Numbered from the stretch's first letter, positions 31,256-43,200 are shown. The stretch is 64,000 nt of DNA from Enoplolaimus lenunculus (GCA_030248215.1 JASANG010004062.1:124001-188000); one strand, 5' to 3'. Numbers and translations are program-made. Notes: generated by a model from the letters alone, not told the origin.

Positions 31256-31469
31256 GGCCAACGTAAAGAACAGTGGCGGAACAGTGTTATAAGCATATTC
31301 CTAAGAATAAACCTAAGCGTAAGCCTAAGCCTAAAGCGTAAGAATGAAGATATTCCTAAGCCTAGGCCTAAGCCTAAGCCTAAGCCAAGCAAAAAATTAA
31401 TCTAAAGCTTAAGCTTACACTTTTCTAGTCCCACAGAAAAATGTTTCGCCCCTGATCTTTACATGGGCC
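31256..31469 (+). mobile_element. GGCC MITE type 1 with perfect 8-bp duplication
   Basis: The ends are GGCCAACGTAAAGAACAGTG and CTGATCTTTACATGGGCC. The duplication AGTTTGTT is at 31248-31255 and 31470-31477. It carries long CCTAAG runs. Confidence 0.92.
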
Positions 31470-31477
31470 AGTTTGTT

Positions 31478-32170
31478 CATGTAAGCCTCTGTGCCATAGC
31501 GACCGCGCCTAGAGGGGTTTGGGGTAAGATGGACGTTACTTTTCTATGAATATGTTACCTTCCCAAAAAATTTTCAATTTCGCTTCAAACTTATCTTAAT
31601 ATCATATATGCCTTCCTGAAAGACTTCTCTAGCAAAATGAGCTGGTTACGAACCTGAGCCTAAAAACCTAAAACTTACACGCCATGCATTGAATATTTGT
31701 TACTATAGATTAAGCCGCGGAAACTTTGATCAGCTGTATGTAGTATTTTTAGATAAAAAATTGGTAAAATATAAAATACACTACTTTATATGATGTGCTA
31801 ACATGGAAATTGGTGTATCATACTTTCATCGGTAAGAATTTTATTAAAATTCTCACTTTCTTGAGTAAAATCTCAATTTCCCAAAACCCGAGCGAAAACA
31901 GTAGCGTCCAAAACCCCACTTATCAAGTACAGTTCTAATTTTACTCAATATTTAGCGAAAAACGTCAAATTTCTCAGTCTCAAAATCCTAATTTTTAAAG
32001 TTAAAATCTCAATTTAACAAAATCCAAATTCCACAGCTGTAATTCCATTTTTATTATTTCAAATTTTGTATTTTGGTCCTAAACATAAGATCCTGTAAAT
32101 CGTTTCAGTTCAATATTTAAGGTAAATCTATTAACGCAATGTGTTCCTTAGCTATTCCGACGTTTAATTT
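31478..32170. other. Intergenic, nothing recognised
   Basis: AT-rich. A stretch from about 31850 to 32040 repeats TCAAATTTCTCA/CTCAATTT-like motifs loosely. No gene is seen. Confidence 0.4.
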
Positions 32171-32171
32171 T

Positions 32172-32181
32172 CATTAACAAC

Positions 32182-32222
<41 letters not shown>

Positions 32223-32232
32223 CAACAACAAC
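32172..32232. repeat. AAT/AAC microsatellite
   Basis: An AAT triplet run passes into AAC triplets. Confidence 0.9.
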
Positions 32233-32624
32233 TGCGCAGGTTCGGAATATGGAGCCCTAGGAATTTAAAGAAAAGTGGCTTATTTTTTAGATCTGAACGC
32301 GCTGAGTTGATTGGTGTTGCTCTTATTTTAAAGGCTTCAGAACTTCTGGTTCAAAAGTTTATGGCCCTTTAAAATTTAGCCTTTATTATATAAATCAATT
32401 ACCCCTGCCTACCAACATTGTATAACGAATAAACCAGGTAAAAGTTACGTTTTGTTTATATTTGACTGATAGATACTTTTTCTTTAATTCTGTGTGTTTG
32501 CTCTATAATTTCGATGGCCATGACTTTTGAACCTTTAGTCATGCAGCCATAAAATGTGGTACCATTGAACTCAGCTCGTCAAGATCTATACGATAGACAC
32601 CACTTTTCATTCAATTCCTTCTAT

Positions 32625-32962
32625 CTAAAAACTTAAACTTAAACATAGTTTAACGAAACTTGAATATTAGTTTTACAAAAACTTAAATAGCTGGACGGAC
32701 TAACTAAACTGGATTTTAGTTTTACTTAACCTGACATGTTTTTAGGTTAACACGAGTTTAAGTAAACTTATTTTTAGATTAAGTAACAAGTGCAGTACAC
32801 AAATTACATGTATCTAAGAGTTCGTTAAGTTTAGCTAAAACTGAAAATATGTAAGCTTTTACACAAGTCTAAGCTTAAACCTACGCTCAGTTATTCTAGG
32901 TTGTCAGTTTAATACTGCTGGATTACATTAAGCTTAAATCAAGTTAGCTTAAGCTTTTGGAG
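32625..32962. repeat. TTTAAGTAAACTT-rich dispersed element
   Basis: Composed of AGTTTAAGTAAACTT-like palindromic words ending in AAGCTTTTGGAGAGTAC. Related stretches are at 46993-47230, 54795-54895 and 57125-57440. Confidence 0.5.
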
Positions 32963-33483
32963 AGTACGAGGCCAAGATTCTGTATTTTCGCCAACAACAT
33001 CACCATCATCATCAACAACAAAGTTCACACGTTTAACAAACTTTTTTTGTAAAATGTTTCAAAAATGCAATTGTATGCAATATACTGGAAACGCCTCTGT
33101 ATATTCGTTCTTATTTCAGAGTTGAAAACATGAGCTTCTTGACTTGCCCACAAATGCAATCTCAATGTATTTGGAAGATAATATGTTTCTAAGTAGTATT
33201 GCCGCAGGTAACAGATATAATTTGTGATATAAAATAACCATTTACCTGCTCAATATTGCTTAAGATCCGATTGTCTCGTACTCATCATCAATCACACTTG
33301 GAGTCGGCGTGTTTCGTTCGATCCTGGGTATGACTGAAGAAACCCTGGGAAAACTTATTTTAATGTACACATTCGAAACAGAAACGAGCCTGTGAGGGTT
33401 AGAAGATCCATCTCGGCGTCCGCAACTGTCACTGGCAGAATACAAGCGATTTATATCAAAAATTAGCTTTGACATGTGAAGGA

Positions 33484-33670
33484 TTAAACCTTTTCTCACA
33501 TGAACATTTTCAATTTCATATGACATGTAATTTCAAGGCAAGATTCAATCCCCAGTATCACGGGTGAGAGGCGTTTACAATGATCACTGAGTTACAGGAG
33601 TTTGACGCTCTACTTTGACGGGGCTCTCACGTCTTATGAAGATTTTGCACTGCGCATATATGTTAGGATC
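33484..33670 (-). mobile_element. TTAA-type MITE, decayed relative
   Basis: TTAAACCTTTTCTCACATGA starts it. An imperfect B-box region (AGATTCAATCCCC) and a mutated A-box region (CACTGAGTTACAGG, reverse) follow, then GGGGCTCTCACGTCTTATG. The far end is lost. A similar truncated relative is at 46281-46400. Confidence 0.6.
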
Positions 33671-34376
33671 GATAAAATTGCTCATAGTATACCCTATGAG
33701 TGCGAAGGTTAAAAAAGCTTCACTAGTTTCCATGGCTTGTTATCAGGATGCGATAGGAGGTGAAAAATACCGGAGCCGAAAACGAAGGTCAACAAATTTT
33801 GACGGAACCGGACGTGAAACAAAATTAGGCAATAAATATGATGTCAAATATGCTAAATTTAACAGTTCCTAAAAGAGAACTTCAGGCACCTGCAATTTTT
33901 GCTATGGAAGGGAACAACACAGATTACCTGTAGGGTCAACTTTTCAAATTGTTTTCAAAAAAAGATGATTATTTTGTCAAATTACTAGTGACCAAATTGA
34001 ATAGGCTAACAAATTTAAAAATAAAATCTTTCTTTTTAAAGTTAGTCACAAATTTAGTATCTTTCCCATTACAAACAAAAAAGCATTTCTGAATTCAGAA
34101 AAGTATTTTCTGTGGCACATCTGACGAGTTTTTCTGATATTTAAGACAATTTTTCAAAAAATAACTGGGGAAAACGTTTATTTTTAGACTATATTTCAAA
34201 ACTTTTCTGAAATCTTTTCTGTTATAACAGAAATACTTTTCATATGCACCTTGCTAATTATATTTCTTAAATGTAAGAAATTTTTTCTTAAATATCACAA
34301 ATATTATTTTGAGTGGAGGACTTCTTGGTAGTCACAAACTTAATACCTTCACCATTAATAGGATAATTGTAAAATT

Positions 34377-34548
34377 GGCCCATTCAAAGATCAGGAGCGG
34401 ACCCAGTTCTCCGCGAAAAACTGAAATAGTATAAGTTTAGACTTTAGACTAATTTTTCTGCTTAGGCTTAAACATAGTATTCGTACGTTTAGGCTTAGGC
34501 TTAGGAATTTGCTTATACATCTGTTACTGCTCTGTCCTGTACATTGGC
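34377..34548 (-). mobile_element. GGCC MITE type 1 with perfect 8-bp duplication
   Basis: The ends are GGCCCATTCAAAGATCAGGA and CTGTCCTGTACATTGGC. The duplication GTAAAATT is at 34369-34376 and 34549-34556. Confidence 0.9.
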
Positions 34549-34722
34549 GTAAAATTGGCATCCTGCGACATGAACTTTTTATAATAAAGACGGCCTTCCG
34601 GCCGACTTAAAAACAACGAAACTATTTATTCGTACTATCACGTGCCACATAATAATGCTGCGCAAACAGGGTCGTAAATGAATGACGCTAGAATTGGTTG
34701 AAGTCCCAATAATTTGTTCTAT

Positions 34723-34896
34723 CGTGTAAAGATCAGAGGCCGAACGCTTTTCTGTGCGACTACAATAGAGTAAGCTTAAGTGTTTGGACTATTTTTTGCT
34801 TAAGCTTAGGCTTAAGTATAAGCTCATTCTTACGCTTAAGCTTAGGCTTAGAAATATTCTTGTACTACTGTTACGGCACTGTTCTATGCATTGGCA
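34723..34896 (-). mobile_element. GGCC MITE type 1
   Basis: It runs from CGTGTAAAGATCAGAGGCCG to CACTGTTCTATGCATTGGC. Confidence 0.75.
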
Positions 34897-35098
34897 ATTT
34901 GTTCTTTAAGTAAATTTTCTATCAGCGTAAAATGACCTTTACCTATACAGATAGTGTTTGCATTTTAATAGAGTGGCGGATCCAAGGGGGCCCAGCGCAG
35001 ATTTAAACTTTTGCACTAAAATTTAGGTCACAACTGTGTTTGGCTTTAAATTCCTTGGCTTCGCTTGCTAGCTGTTTTCGTTTTATTACCCATCGCTA

Positions 35099-35270
35099 GG
35101 CCCGTATCCAGCTCAGCTTGCCAGGGGGGGACGAAAATGTTTCAGGAGGGGCATACAAGGGTTTTTAATGACTTACAAGCAAGATATGGAAAATCTTCCA
35201 GGGGGGGGCAATATTTTTCCAGGGGTAGCTGCGCCCTCGCCCCCTTGGCTACAGGCCCGCCCATCGCACG
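35099..35270 (+). mobile_element. GTAGCC-type MITE
   Basis: GGCCCGTATCCAGCTCAGCT at the left and CCCTTGGCTACAGGCCCG at the right. The middle is AATGACTTACAAGCAAG between G-rich and C-rich blocks. The flanks CCATCGCT and CCATCGCA are a likely decayed 8-bp duplication. Confidence 0.75.
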
Positions 35271-35847
35271 CTGTTTCCAACAGAAATTTTGTGGATCCGC
35301 CACTGATTTAAAAACCCATCGGGCATCAGTATTCCAAATACTTTTTTACAAGAAATTTACGACCCTGGAATACAAATGAAAAGAAAAATTCTATATGGGT
35401 GAGTTGTGCGCACAGCCGTCAAAATATATGAAAATTGTACTGTAAACAAATATATGCAAATTGCGCAAATTAATACCACGTGGACTATTTTCATATAACC
35501 AAACCGCTGCGTCGCCACGGTATACGACAGTTGCACCTGGAGCGTCAACAAATGACCCAATGAAATTACAGCAACAACAGCCAATAAATATTGGCAGTTC
35601 ACAATACGAGCGTAAAGGACGAACTCCAATTAGTTACATTTGTTGTAGGCGTTTGGCCATTTGACACGTTTTGTCTACAGCAAAATACTCGTAGAAGCAA
35701 TTTGCAATGTATTACATACGAAAGAATCGCTGAATTATAATATAATGACCAAGCAACACATATATGCAGCAAAAACATGATAAAAACTGCAGTCTATTGT
35801 CTTAGCTTTTTACCACTGATCGCCACTTGATAAACCAGTGTTTCAGG

Positions 35848-36030
35848 CCTGTAGCCAGGTTTTTCTGCTAAGGCAGCAACACCTTTTTAGGAGGGGTTGC
35901 AAGCGTTTTCGAGTACAAGTAAGGTTGAAAATTTTCCTGAGGGGTAATTTTTTTCCGTTGAACTGAGCCCTCTGACCCCGTTCTGGGTGCGGGAACTAAG
36001 CCTCGTGGCTACGTTCTGGCTATGGGTACA
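35848..36030 (-). mobile_element. GTAGCC-type MITE
   Basis: It has GGCCTGTAGCCAGGTTTTTC, GAGTACAAGTAAGGTTGAAA and a C-rich right part ending in GGCTACGTTCTGGCTATGGG. Confidence 0.6.
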
Positions 36031-36036
36031 TAGTGT

Positions 36037-36258
36037 ACACTGCAAAAAATGGTGAGTCAAATTGTGACTCTCTTCGAAATAGGCTTTTCCGGACTGCACA
36101 AACTGAGTCAAAATTCGACTCCGCCAGAGTCAAATTCGACTAACTGAGTCACTCGGTGAGTCGAATTTGACTCTGGGGAAATCGAAGTTGACTCAGTTTG
36201 TGTAGTCGGGAAAAGCCTATTTCGGAGAGAGTCAATTTGACCCCGGATTTTTTGCAGA
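36037..36258. mobile_element. Palindromic MITE (CACTG...)
   Basis: ACACTGCAAAAAATGGTGAG opens it, and its reverse GGATTTTTTGCAG closes it. It is directly beside a GTAGCC element. Confidence 0.8.
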
Positions 36259-37610
36259 GTATATAACGAAAGGCGTAAATATAGGGCATCGAGTTATACG
36301 ATTTTGAAAATAAACGCTGCATGCGCCAATGCGTTAACATAGAGCTTGTTATCTCGCTGAATCGTCGACATATACTACAGGTTTTGCACCTGGGTCGAAT
36401 AGCAGCCCTTGTTCTGCGCTCACCTTAAAGCTTAAGTCAGTGACTAAACTGTACGCTAAATTTTGCCAAATTTTGCAAATTTCAAAAACTGTGGCAGAAA
36501 CGGGACAAGAAGAATACCTGAGACTGCGTCTGTATGCAATTTTAAACTCAGCGTTGAACCAGTTTGCCAATTTTAGAATAATGTGACATTTGTAGTACAA
36601 TCTAAAGCTAAGATTACATATTTAATAATGAATACTTACTAGCCAGATATATATTAAAAATATAATACCTGAGCAAAAAAATGTTACAAAATGCAAATAA
36701 GAAACTGTGGACAACTTTAATCAGTAATATTTAACTTAAAACTTTCACACAGAAAACACCTCTTACAATTAATTAAAAATTGTGTAGTATTTTGAATCTT
36801 CCGGGAGGAATTATCAAGAAAGTTTGATTTTTCGCATATTTCAAAATTTTAAAATAGTATCACATTATTAATTAAAAACATACAATTACGCTGTTAGAGT
36901 TAAATGCTTGGATACTTGAAACATTAGCTCACAGTCTAAAAGTTCCTCTTGACGTATACTTATTAAAAATAAAACAAACAAACCATAAACAGTAAAATTT
37001 CACCCGTAAGAAGCTGAGATAACGCGAAACAAACATTAACGTTTTCGTCACCCGACAACTCGTCGACCGATAACTTGTATTAATTTGAAATCTCGTCGAC
37101 TCGACAATTTGTCGCCCATCAGTATGATTAGGCTTAATTTCAGAATTATGTTTAGGATTAATACGCTTAGACCAAAGTGTTAAGCTTTGAAAACTGTCGG
37201 TTACCAAGTTTCCGGACAACGAATTGTCGTCGATCCACCCGGTTCGCCCTTTTTCACTGTCACCACTTTCATTACCAGAAGATATAACGCTAGATTTACA
37301 GTTAGTGCCGCTATTCTCAAATGCGTATAGCAACTATCTTCAGTTGGTGCGAAAGTTTTGTGTAACATTAAAGCCACTGAATGTTGACATTTTAAAATTA
37401 GTATATTTTCTGTAATTTATTTGGCGTAACTTCTGAACAAATTACAAAGATTTTCAGCTGCAGTAGTTTGCTATTAAGTACGAAAACCTATTTAGACACT
37501 GCATAACGTTGAAAAATAGCTCCTTGAATTAAAGTAGTGATGTTGACAGATATCAATCGGGTTTCCCGAACATTTTAAGGGCAAGAAACAGGCGTTTGAA
37601 CCGGTTTTAG
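36259..37610. other. Intergenic with candidate minus-strand exons
   Basis: Apart from the candidate exons named elsewhere, 37305-37345 matches the left end of the ATTCTCAAATG element at 63123. The rest is unrecognised. Confidence 0.4.
36929..37333 (-). CDS. Possible exon of unknown protein
   Basis: A 134-codon frame on the minus strand, rich in Ser, Asn and Asp, includes SSGNESGDSEKGRTGWIDD and SFQSLTLWSKRINPKHN, with protein-like composition in its first half. I recognise no family. Its upstream edge (37305-37333) overlaps a dispersed repeat end, and I find no convincing start or acceptor. It may be chance. Confidence 0.2.
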   Translation of the reverse strand: MLYAFENSGTNCKSSVISSGNESGDSEKGRTGWIDDNSLSGNLVTDSFQSLTLWSKRINPKHNSEIKPNHTDGRQIVESTRFQINTSYRSTSCRVTKTLMFVSRYLSFLRVKFYCLWFVCFIFNKYTSRGTFRL

Positions 37611-38240
37611 AATAACGTTCCGGTTACTCGAGTCAAGCCCGTATCCAGCTCACTTTGCTAGGTGGATGACTGTTATTTAGAATAACGTTCCGGTTACTCA
37701 AGTCAAGCCCGTATCCAGCTCACTTTGCTAGGTGGATAACTGTTATTTAGAATAACGTTCCGGTTACTCAAGTCAAGCCCGTATCCAGCTCACTTTGCTA
37801 GGTGGATAACTGTTATTTAGAATAACGTTCCGGTTACTCAAGTCAAGCCCGTATCCAGCTTACTTTGCTAGGTGGATAACTGTTATTTAGAATAACGTTC
37901 CGGTTACTCAAGTCAAGCCCGTATCCAGCTCACTTTGCTAGGTGGATAACTGTTATTTAGAATAACGTTCCGGTTACTCAAGTCAAGCCCGTATCCAGCT
38001 CACTTTGCTAGGTGGATAACTGTTATTTAGAATAACGTTCCGGTTACTCAAGTCAAGCCCGTATCCAGCTTACTTTGCTAGGTGGATAACTGTTATTTAG
38101 AATAACGTTCCGGTTACTCAAGTCAAGCCCGTATCCAGCTCACTTTGCTAGGTGGATAACTGTTATTTAGAATAACGTTCCGGTTACTCAAGTCAAGCCC
38201 GTATCCAGCTCACTTTGCTAGGTGGATAACTGTTATTTAT
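37611..38240 (+). repeat. 70-bp minisatellite, nine copies
   Basis: Nine consecutive 70-bp units begin AATAACGTTCCGGTTACTC at 37611, 37681, 37751 and so on to 38171, differing by only a few bases. Each unit contains CCCGTATCCAGCTCACTTTG, the left end of a GTAGCC-type element. The rest of such an element follows the array (TTTTCTAGGGGCGACCAAAA, 38294 on). Confidence 0.97.
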
Positions 38241-38435
38241 GCGAAGCATACATGGGTTTTCGATGAGTTAAATAAAAGCAATGATGAAAATTTTCTAGGG
38301 GCGACCAAAATGTCTCTAGGGAGCTACGAGTCCGACTGGAGTCAACTGGAGTTACACCTGTCCGAATTTACATCCTGGTGCCACTCTATCGTATCAATAA
38401 ACGTAAAAATTAGGCCTACATCAGATTTGGGGCAC

Positions 38436-38642
38436 ATGCATACGACAGGGCCGAAACGTTTTTCTGCGGGGCTGTAATAGAGTCAGCTTAAGTTTTAGAC
38501 TAACTTTTTTGCTTAGGCTTAGGCTTAGGCTTAGGCTTAGGCTTAGGCTTATGTTTAGGAATAGGCTTAGGCTGAGGCTTAGACGTTTAGGCTCAGGAAT
38601 ATGTTTATACTACTGTTCCGGCCTTGTTCTATACAGGGACCA
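38436..38642 (-). mobile_element. GGCC MITE type 1 with a long TTAGGC run
   Basis: It runs from ACGACAGGGCCGAAACGTTT to TTGTTCTATACAGGGACC and has at least seven uninterrupted TTAGGC hexamers near 38512-38552. Confidence 0.8.
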
Positions 38643-39169
38643 GTATCCGGTATATATAGCACGATTTGTCCCAGTACGCAATCATATTTTGTTCGCCGAT
38701 TCACCACATCGCGTAGTTTTTCTATTCGAATAACACATAAATAAAATAGAATACAAGCAAATAATGGTAAAAATATAACAATTTCAACATGTATATATAA
38801 ATATATATATGATATCTTTAAAGCTACATTCCATTTTACAAACATAAACAACAATCACAACCAAAAACTATTTACTTAACTATTATAAAAGAGCGGAACC
38901 GCAACCAGATAAGAGGGGTCAGGACACGTACGTCATTCTAGAAAGGTTTTAGCCCTGTTTGGCTGCTGCTGAAAATAATAAACATTTTAATTTAAACCGT
39001 AGTACAGTCTATAATTTTAGACCACGAGTGTTGAACGAATAGGTTTAAAAGACAACTAAATACTGCCCAGCGTATAACCACTGTCGTGACCACGATTTCG
39101 CGTGGTGTGCAATATTTGATGAAAATATTGGTTTGAGCAAACGAATACGAAGATATTGAATTTCTGAAA
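38643..39169. other. Intergenic, nothing recognised
   Basis: AT-rich. A short open frame at the left is made of the MITE hexamers and is not coding. Confidence 0.4.
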
Positions 39170-39310
39170 CACTAAGGGTTGCACTATACTCGCTGCAGGC
39201 GACGCTGGACGCCGCCCCGTACCGCCGTACGCCGGCACGCGACGCTGTACATAAATTGACGCACGCTGCCGCGTTACGGCGTGCTTAGCGTCGGGTAATG
39301 GCGCGGGCCG
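39170..39310. repeat. GC-rich palindromic element (GCCGTACGCCGGC)
   Basis: AAGGGTTGCACTATACTCGC opens a GC-rich run (CCGTACCGCCGTACGCCGG, mirrored by GCCGCGTTACGGCGTGC). It is related to 18964 and 46460. Confidence 0.6.
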
Positions 39311-39767
39311 GTCCACAGTAAAGGATAACGTAACTCGAAACTCAACTCAAACCCTTGACGCTCAGATCCTTCACTGGTTCTATCTATTCGGTTTCATCGC
39401 TAACGCATAGAGTGTTGTATTTCCTTCTGATGTTTTCCTATACGCGATTAAGGTAAACGAGACCAGCAGTGAGCGTTGCGGTTTGAATCCTAATTTCAAT
39501 ATAGATTTGAAACGAAAAAACAACATATTCAGCGTGTCAATTGGGTCGGAATAAAAGTAAAGTTGACGTTAAAAAACATTATTAATTACGTTTAGGACGA
39601 GTTTCACATCTCACCGCTTAAGGTATATTTTCTGCTTTTTCAAAAATTTTGTGTCGATATTGTAACATAATCCTATTGAATCCGCCCATCCTCAAGCATA
39701 TCAGTGACGCATCTGGTATAAGATTTTAGAGAACTCTCTACGCTAGCGACACTAGTTCTACAACCAC

Positions 39768-39812
39768 GTAGTCCCATAGAAAAACGTTCCGCCCCTGATG
39801 TTTACATGGGCT
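39768..39812 (+). mobile_element. GGCC MITE type 1, right-end fragment
   Basis: AGAAAAACGTTCCGCCCCTG followed by ATGTTTACATGGGC. Confidence 0.65.
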
Positions 39813-39910
39813 GATAAATGCATGACACGGCTAACCTTAACTCCGCTTGCTGAAAATTTCAGCTAATTTTTTATGGTATAACCTTTAATTTTTTGACATT
39901 TCATGTTTTG

Positions 39911-40075
39911 AGGATGGCTCTGTTGATGGTATATGAGGATATCGATGTTGTGGAAAGACAAGAATGCGTCTATCGTGAATCCAGCATGACTGAAAACAAA
40001 GAAACAGGAGCAATGTTAAAGACACTCATACGTCCCGTGCGCAGAAACGCCTGTAGGGCTGCGTTTGCTGTGTAA
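39911..40075 (+). CDS. Candidate terminal exon, unknown protein
   Basis: After a T-rich acceptor (CATTTCATGTTTTGAG) an open frame reads MALLMVYEDIDVVERQECV, then SSMTENKETGAMLKTLIRP, and ends at TAA. Its composition is protein-like. AATAAA follows at 40143-40148. No upstream exon was identified and no family is recognised. If real, the gene is tail-to-tail with the GPCR, about 110 bases apart. Confidence 0.35.
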   Translation, partial: RMALLMVYEDIDVVERQECVYRESSMTENKETGAMLKTLIRPVRRNACRAAFAV

Positions 40076-40254
40076 ATATTGCTTGGATATTTCTTGTACG
40101 CTGTTAACTAATTATAACGTCAGTGCGGCAACAGGTTTAAACAATAAAATTTACAGTTTTGTACAACTATTAATTGACTTTGTCTATAGCTAAATTACAT
40201 AGCTAATCGTATTAGTAAGGTTTTTCACCGTCTGTATTTTGCCTAATTAATCAT

Positions 40255-40260
40255 TTTATT
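40255..40260 (-). promoter_or_regulatory. Polyadenylation signal of the GPCR gene
   Basis: AATAAA on the minus strand, 16-21 bases after the GPCR stop codon. Confidence 0.6.
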
Positions 40261-40275
40261 TTATCGAAATTACAA

Positions 40276-43200
40276 TCATACCTCGTTTGACGCGCGACTG
40301 CATTCTCGATCCCACGGCTGGGCGTCCCAAATCCTTTGTGGCTGCTGTCGCGTTTGCGTCGCGTCTGAGCTTGGATCCATTCGCAAATTATCGCTAGACC
40401 CAAGCTCCGCGTTCAAACTATATCGGCTCTCGTACGGCGACCCACGATTTTCGTCATTCGCGTCCAGATGATTATCATGAAGCATTTTGGTCAATTTCCA
40501 CCGGATATCACATTGCCACCTTTCAATTTCCGCAAATCCAACGCCTGGTTCCGGTCCTTTTCCAAAAATGACTTCCGGTGAACGACGTTTCGCGCGTCTA
40601 CCGCCACCGCCATTATGGCCTGGCCGTCGTCGTTCTGACCCGACACGATTCCAGTCCGGTGACCGGCCAGCGACTGCGTAATAATTGCCGAAATGTTGAA
40701 CGTCTTGCAGTTGCAAGTTATTCTTTAACTCTTTCACTCCATTGCGCAACTTGTACTGCTGTTGGCTTGAATGTTGCGTACTTGACGTTGCACTGCTGTG
40801 TTCAACAATCAATACACGTATACAACGGTATAAACCAGAACGACGAAACACATCATAGAATGTTTTTCGAAATCGGCGAGAAAACACTGAATACAGTATC
40901 GGGTTAACGATGGTTGACAGGTATAGCAATACGCCAGATGTATCATAAAGTATGAGCATTAATCGTAAAAATAGACTATTTTGTTTTAAACTTGCGTTCG
41001 TTCGACCATGCGTTGTGAGTAAACGTTGAACATGATGCGGAGTGAAACAGACGAAAAATACTGTCACAACAATAACTGAAATTACATTTAACAAAAATAA
41101 AAACACGACAAATACAAAAAACAATAATATAAATTAATAATAATAATAATAATAATAATTATAATAATAATAATAAAATGGTAGTAGTAATAATTACAAT
41201 ATTAATTACTAAAATACATATACAAGTTGACTTGAAACCTTAAAATAAATTGAGTGTTGTTATAATATTTTCAATGCTATAAAGTAACCTAAAACGTTAA
41301 CTGTAATTAGTAAAAAATCAGCTGGGAATAAGGTTAACTGTAATTAGTCAAAAATCAGCTGGCATAAGGTTAACTGTAATTGGTCAAAAATCAGCTGGGC
41401 ATAAGGTTAACTGTAATTGGTCAAAAAATCAGGTGGGCATAAGGTTAACTGTAATTGGTCAAAAATCAGCTGGCATAAGGTTAACTGTAATTGGTCAAAA
41501 ATCAGCTGGGCATAAGGTTAACTGTAATTGGTCAAAAAATCAGCTGGGCATAAGGTTAACTGTAATTGGTCAAAAATCAGCTGGGCATCAGGTTAACTGT
41601 AATTAGTCAAAAATCAGCTTGGTATAAGATTAACTGTAGTTGGTCAAAAATCAGCTGGGCATAAGGTTAACTATAATTAGGCAAAAATCAGCTGGGTATT
41701 TTTCTAGTTGAAAGACGTTGTTTAAATTTTCAAATGTATGCCAATTTACCATTCATTTGCAATACTTTTAACCAGATTTCGTGAACCAGAGCATTATCGG
41801 TTGGCTTGTTTGAAAATTTATTACTAACTGGTGATAGATGCTATGGACAATTTGTAATTTGGCTGCTAAGTTGAGCTAAACACACGTGAATCGTTTCAGA
41901 AAACTAAACGATCATTGTAAACGTACTTAACATCCGTATAACGGCATGTTTCGCTTTAGTTTCGTGTCTTAGTGATTGCTGAACTTCAAACAACGGACTG
42001 GACGTTCCATCAGTGCGACAATTAGCCAATCGCCGATTGAGCGTGATTAGAATCGCACCGTACGCCAGCGTCAGTAAAATCATTGGACAAACGAAAAATA
42101 TTATTGACGAAATTTCCATTGAATACGGCAGTTCTCGGTCGCGGACAACATCGCATTGTGTTGTTGAACATGGATCTTTGATGCATTTGGTACGATTTTT
42201 CAAAATTTTCACGTTCGATTTCACTTTTGCAGGATTCGGTTCCAACGTCGGAAAACTTTGAGTTTGTGGAGTTGAGTTCAATTCGTCGGAATGCTTTTCA
42301 AATATGCTCGCCGAATTCTGGTTGGCTGCTTCCTTTATTGTTTTCTGATTGGTCGATCGAATTGAGTTCAGTTCGACACTTGACACATTTTGATGGGTTG
42401 ACTTCGATGACGACTCATGATTGGTCAAACGATTTGTGACCGAGTCCATGAAGAACAAATTTTGATTGGTCGATCCAATGGACGCGTTTCGTATAGCCAA
42501 GTCAGATGCCGATCGCTTGTTCGTTGAATTTGTTGCCGAATGTAACGATGGCGACTGTTCTCCTAACAATAGACTCACTGGAAATTCGACAGCTCCCAAT
42601 TGTGCTGCGATTGGCGATGACGTCATCAACGCAATCGACCAAATAGCAACAATACAACACGTTGTTCGCGGCACAGTTGGATGTTGTTGTTTCCGTTGAG
42701 TTGTTGCCGGCCGTTGCGGACGTGGCACAGTACCAACGCTCGAGACCAAAACGGCGCCTTTTGATATCGATCCTTTGATGTTACAGCCGTTGTTTGATTC
42801 TTTACCGCCACGGCGTGACAATTGCGCCGCCAGCCCGGTGAAATGTCGGGACATCTTACGAGTTTCCCCACCGGTTTGAGATGAACCTGCGGTCGCTATG
42901 TCTGGACCTCCAGTAACCCACTGCAGGCCAAACCAACCACAACAGCGATCTGTTAAGTTTTGACCAATTACGCAACATTTAGGTTCACAAATTGCTACCC
43001 AGCGTTCAAGCGTAAACGCCACTATCGTGAGTATACTTGCATTTGCAGCACACTCTGACAACAGCCCCCTCGCGATACAAAACCAAGTTCCGCCTATTGC
43101 CGGATGTGGTCTGTACATATGGTACAAATCAATCGGTAACCCTAACACTAAAAACATTACATCGCTAAATGCAAGCGACGCTAAATAGCAATTAGTTGTT

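Noticed and set aside
35357-35664. Overlapping frames on both strands (67 codons plus, 90 codons minus)
   Set aside because: Both have somewhat protein-like stretches, but there is no acceptor at the start of the plus frame, no polyadenylation signal, and the two frames exclude each other. Not enough to call a gene.
37611-38240. Regular array as a CRISPR
   Set aside because: The whole 70-base unit is repeated, with no variable spacers, in a eukaryotic genome. It is a minisatellite.
38500-38560. TTAGGC run as a telomere or telomere fusion
   Set aside because: The run is short and lies inside a MITE with defined ends, and equal runs occur in many copies across the window.
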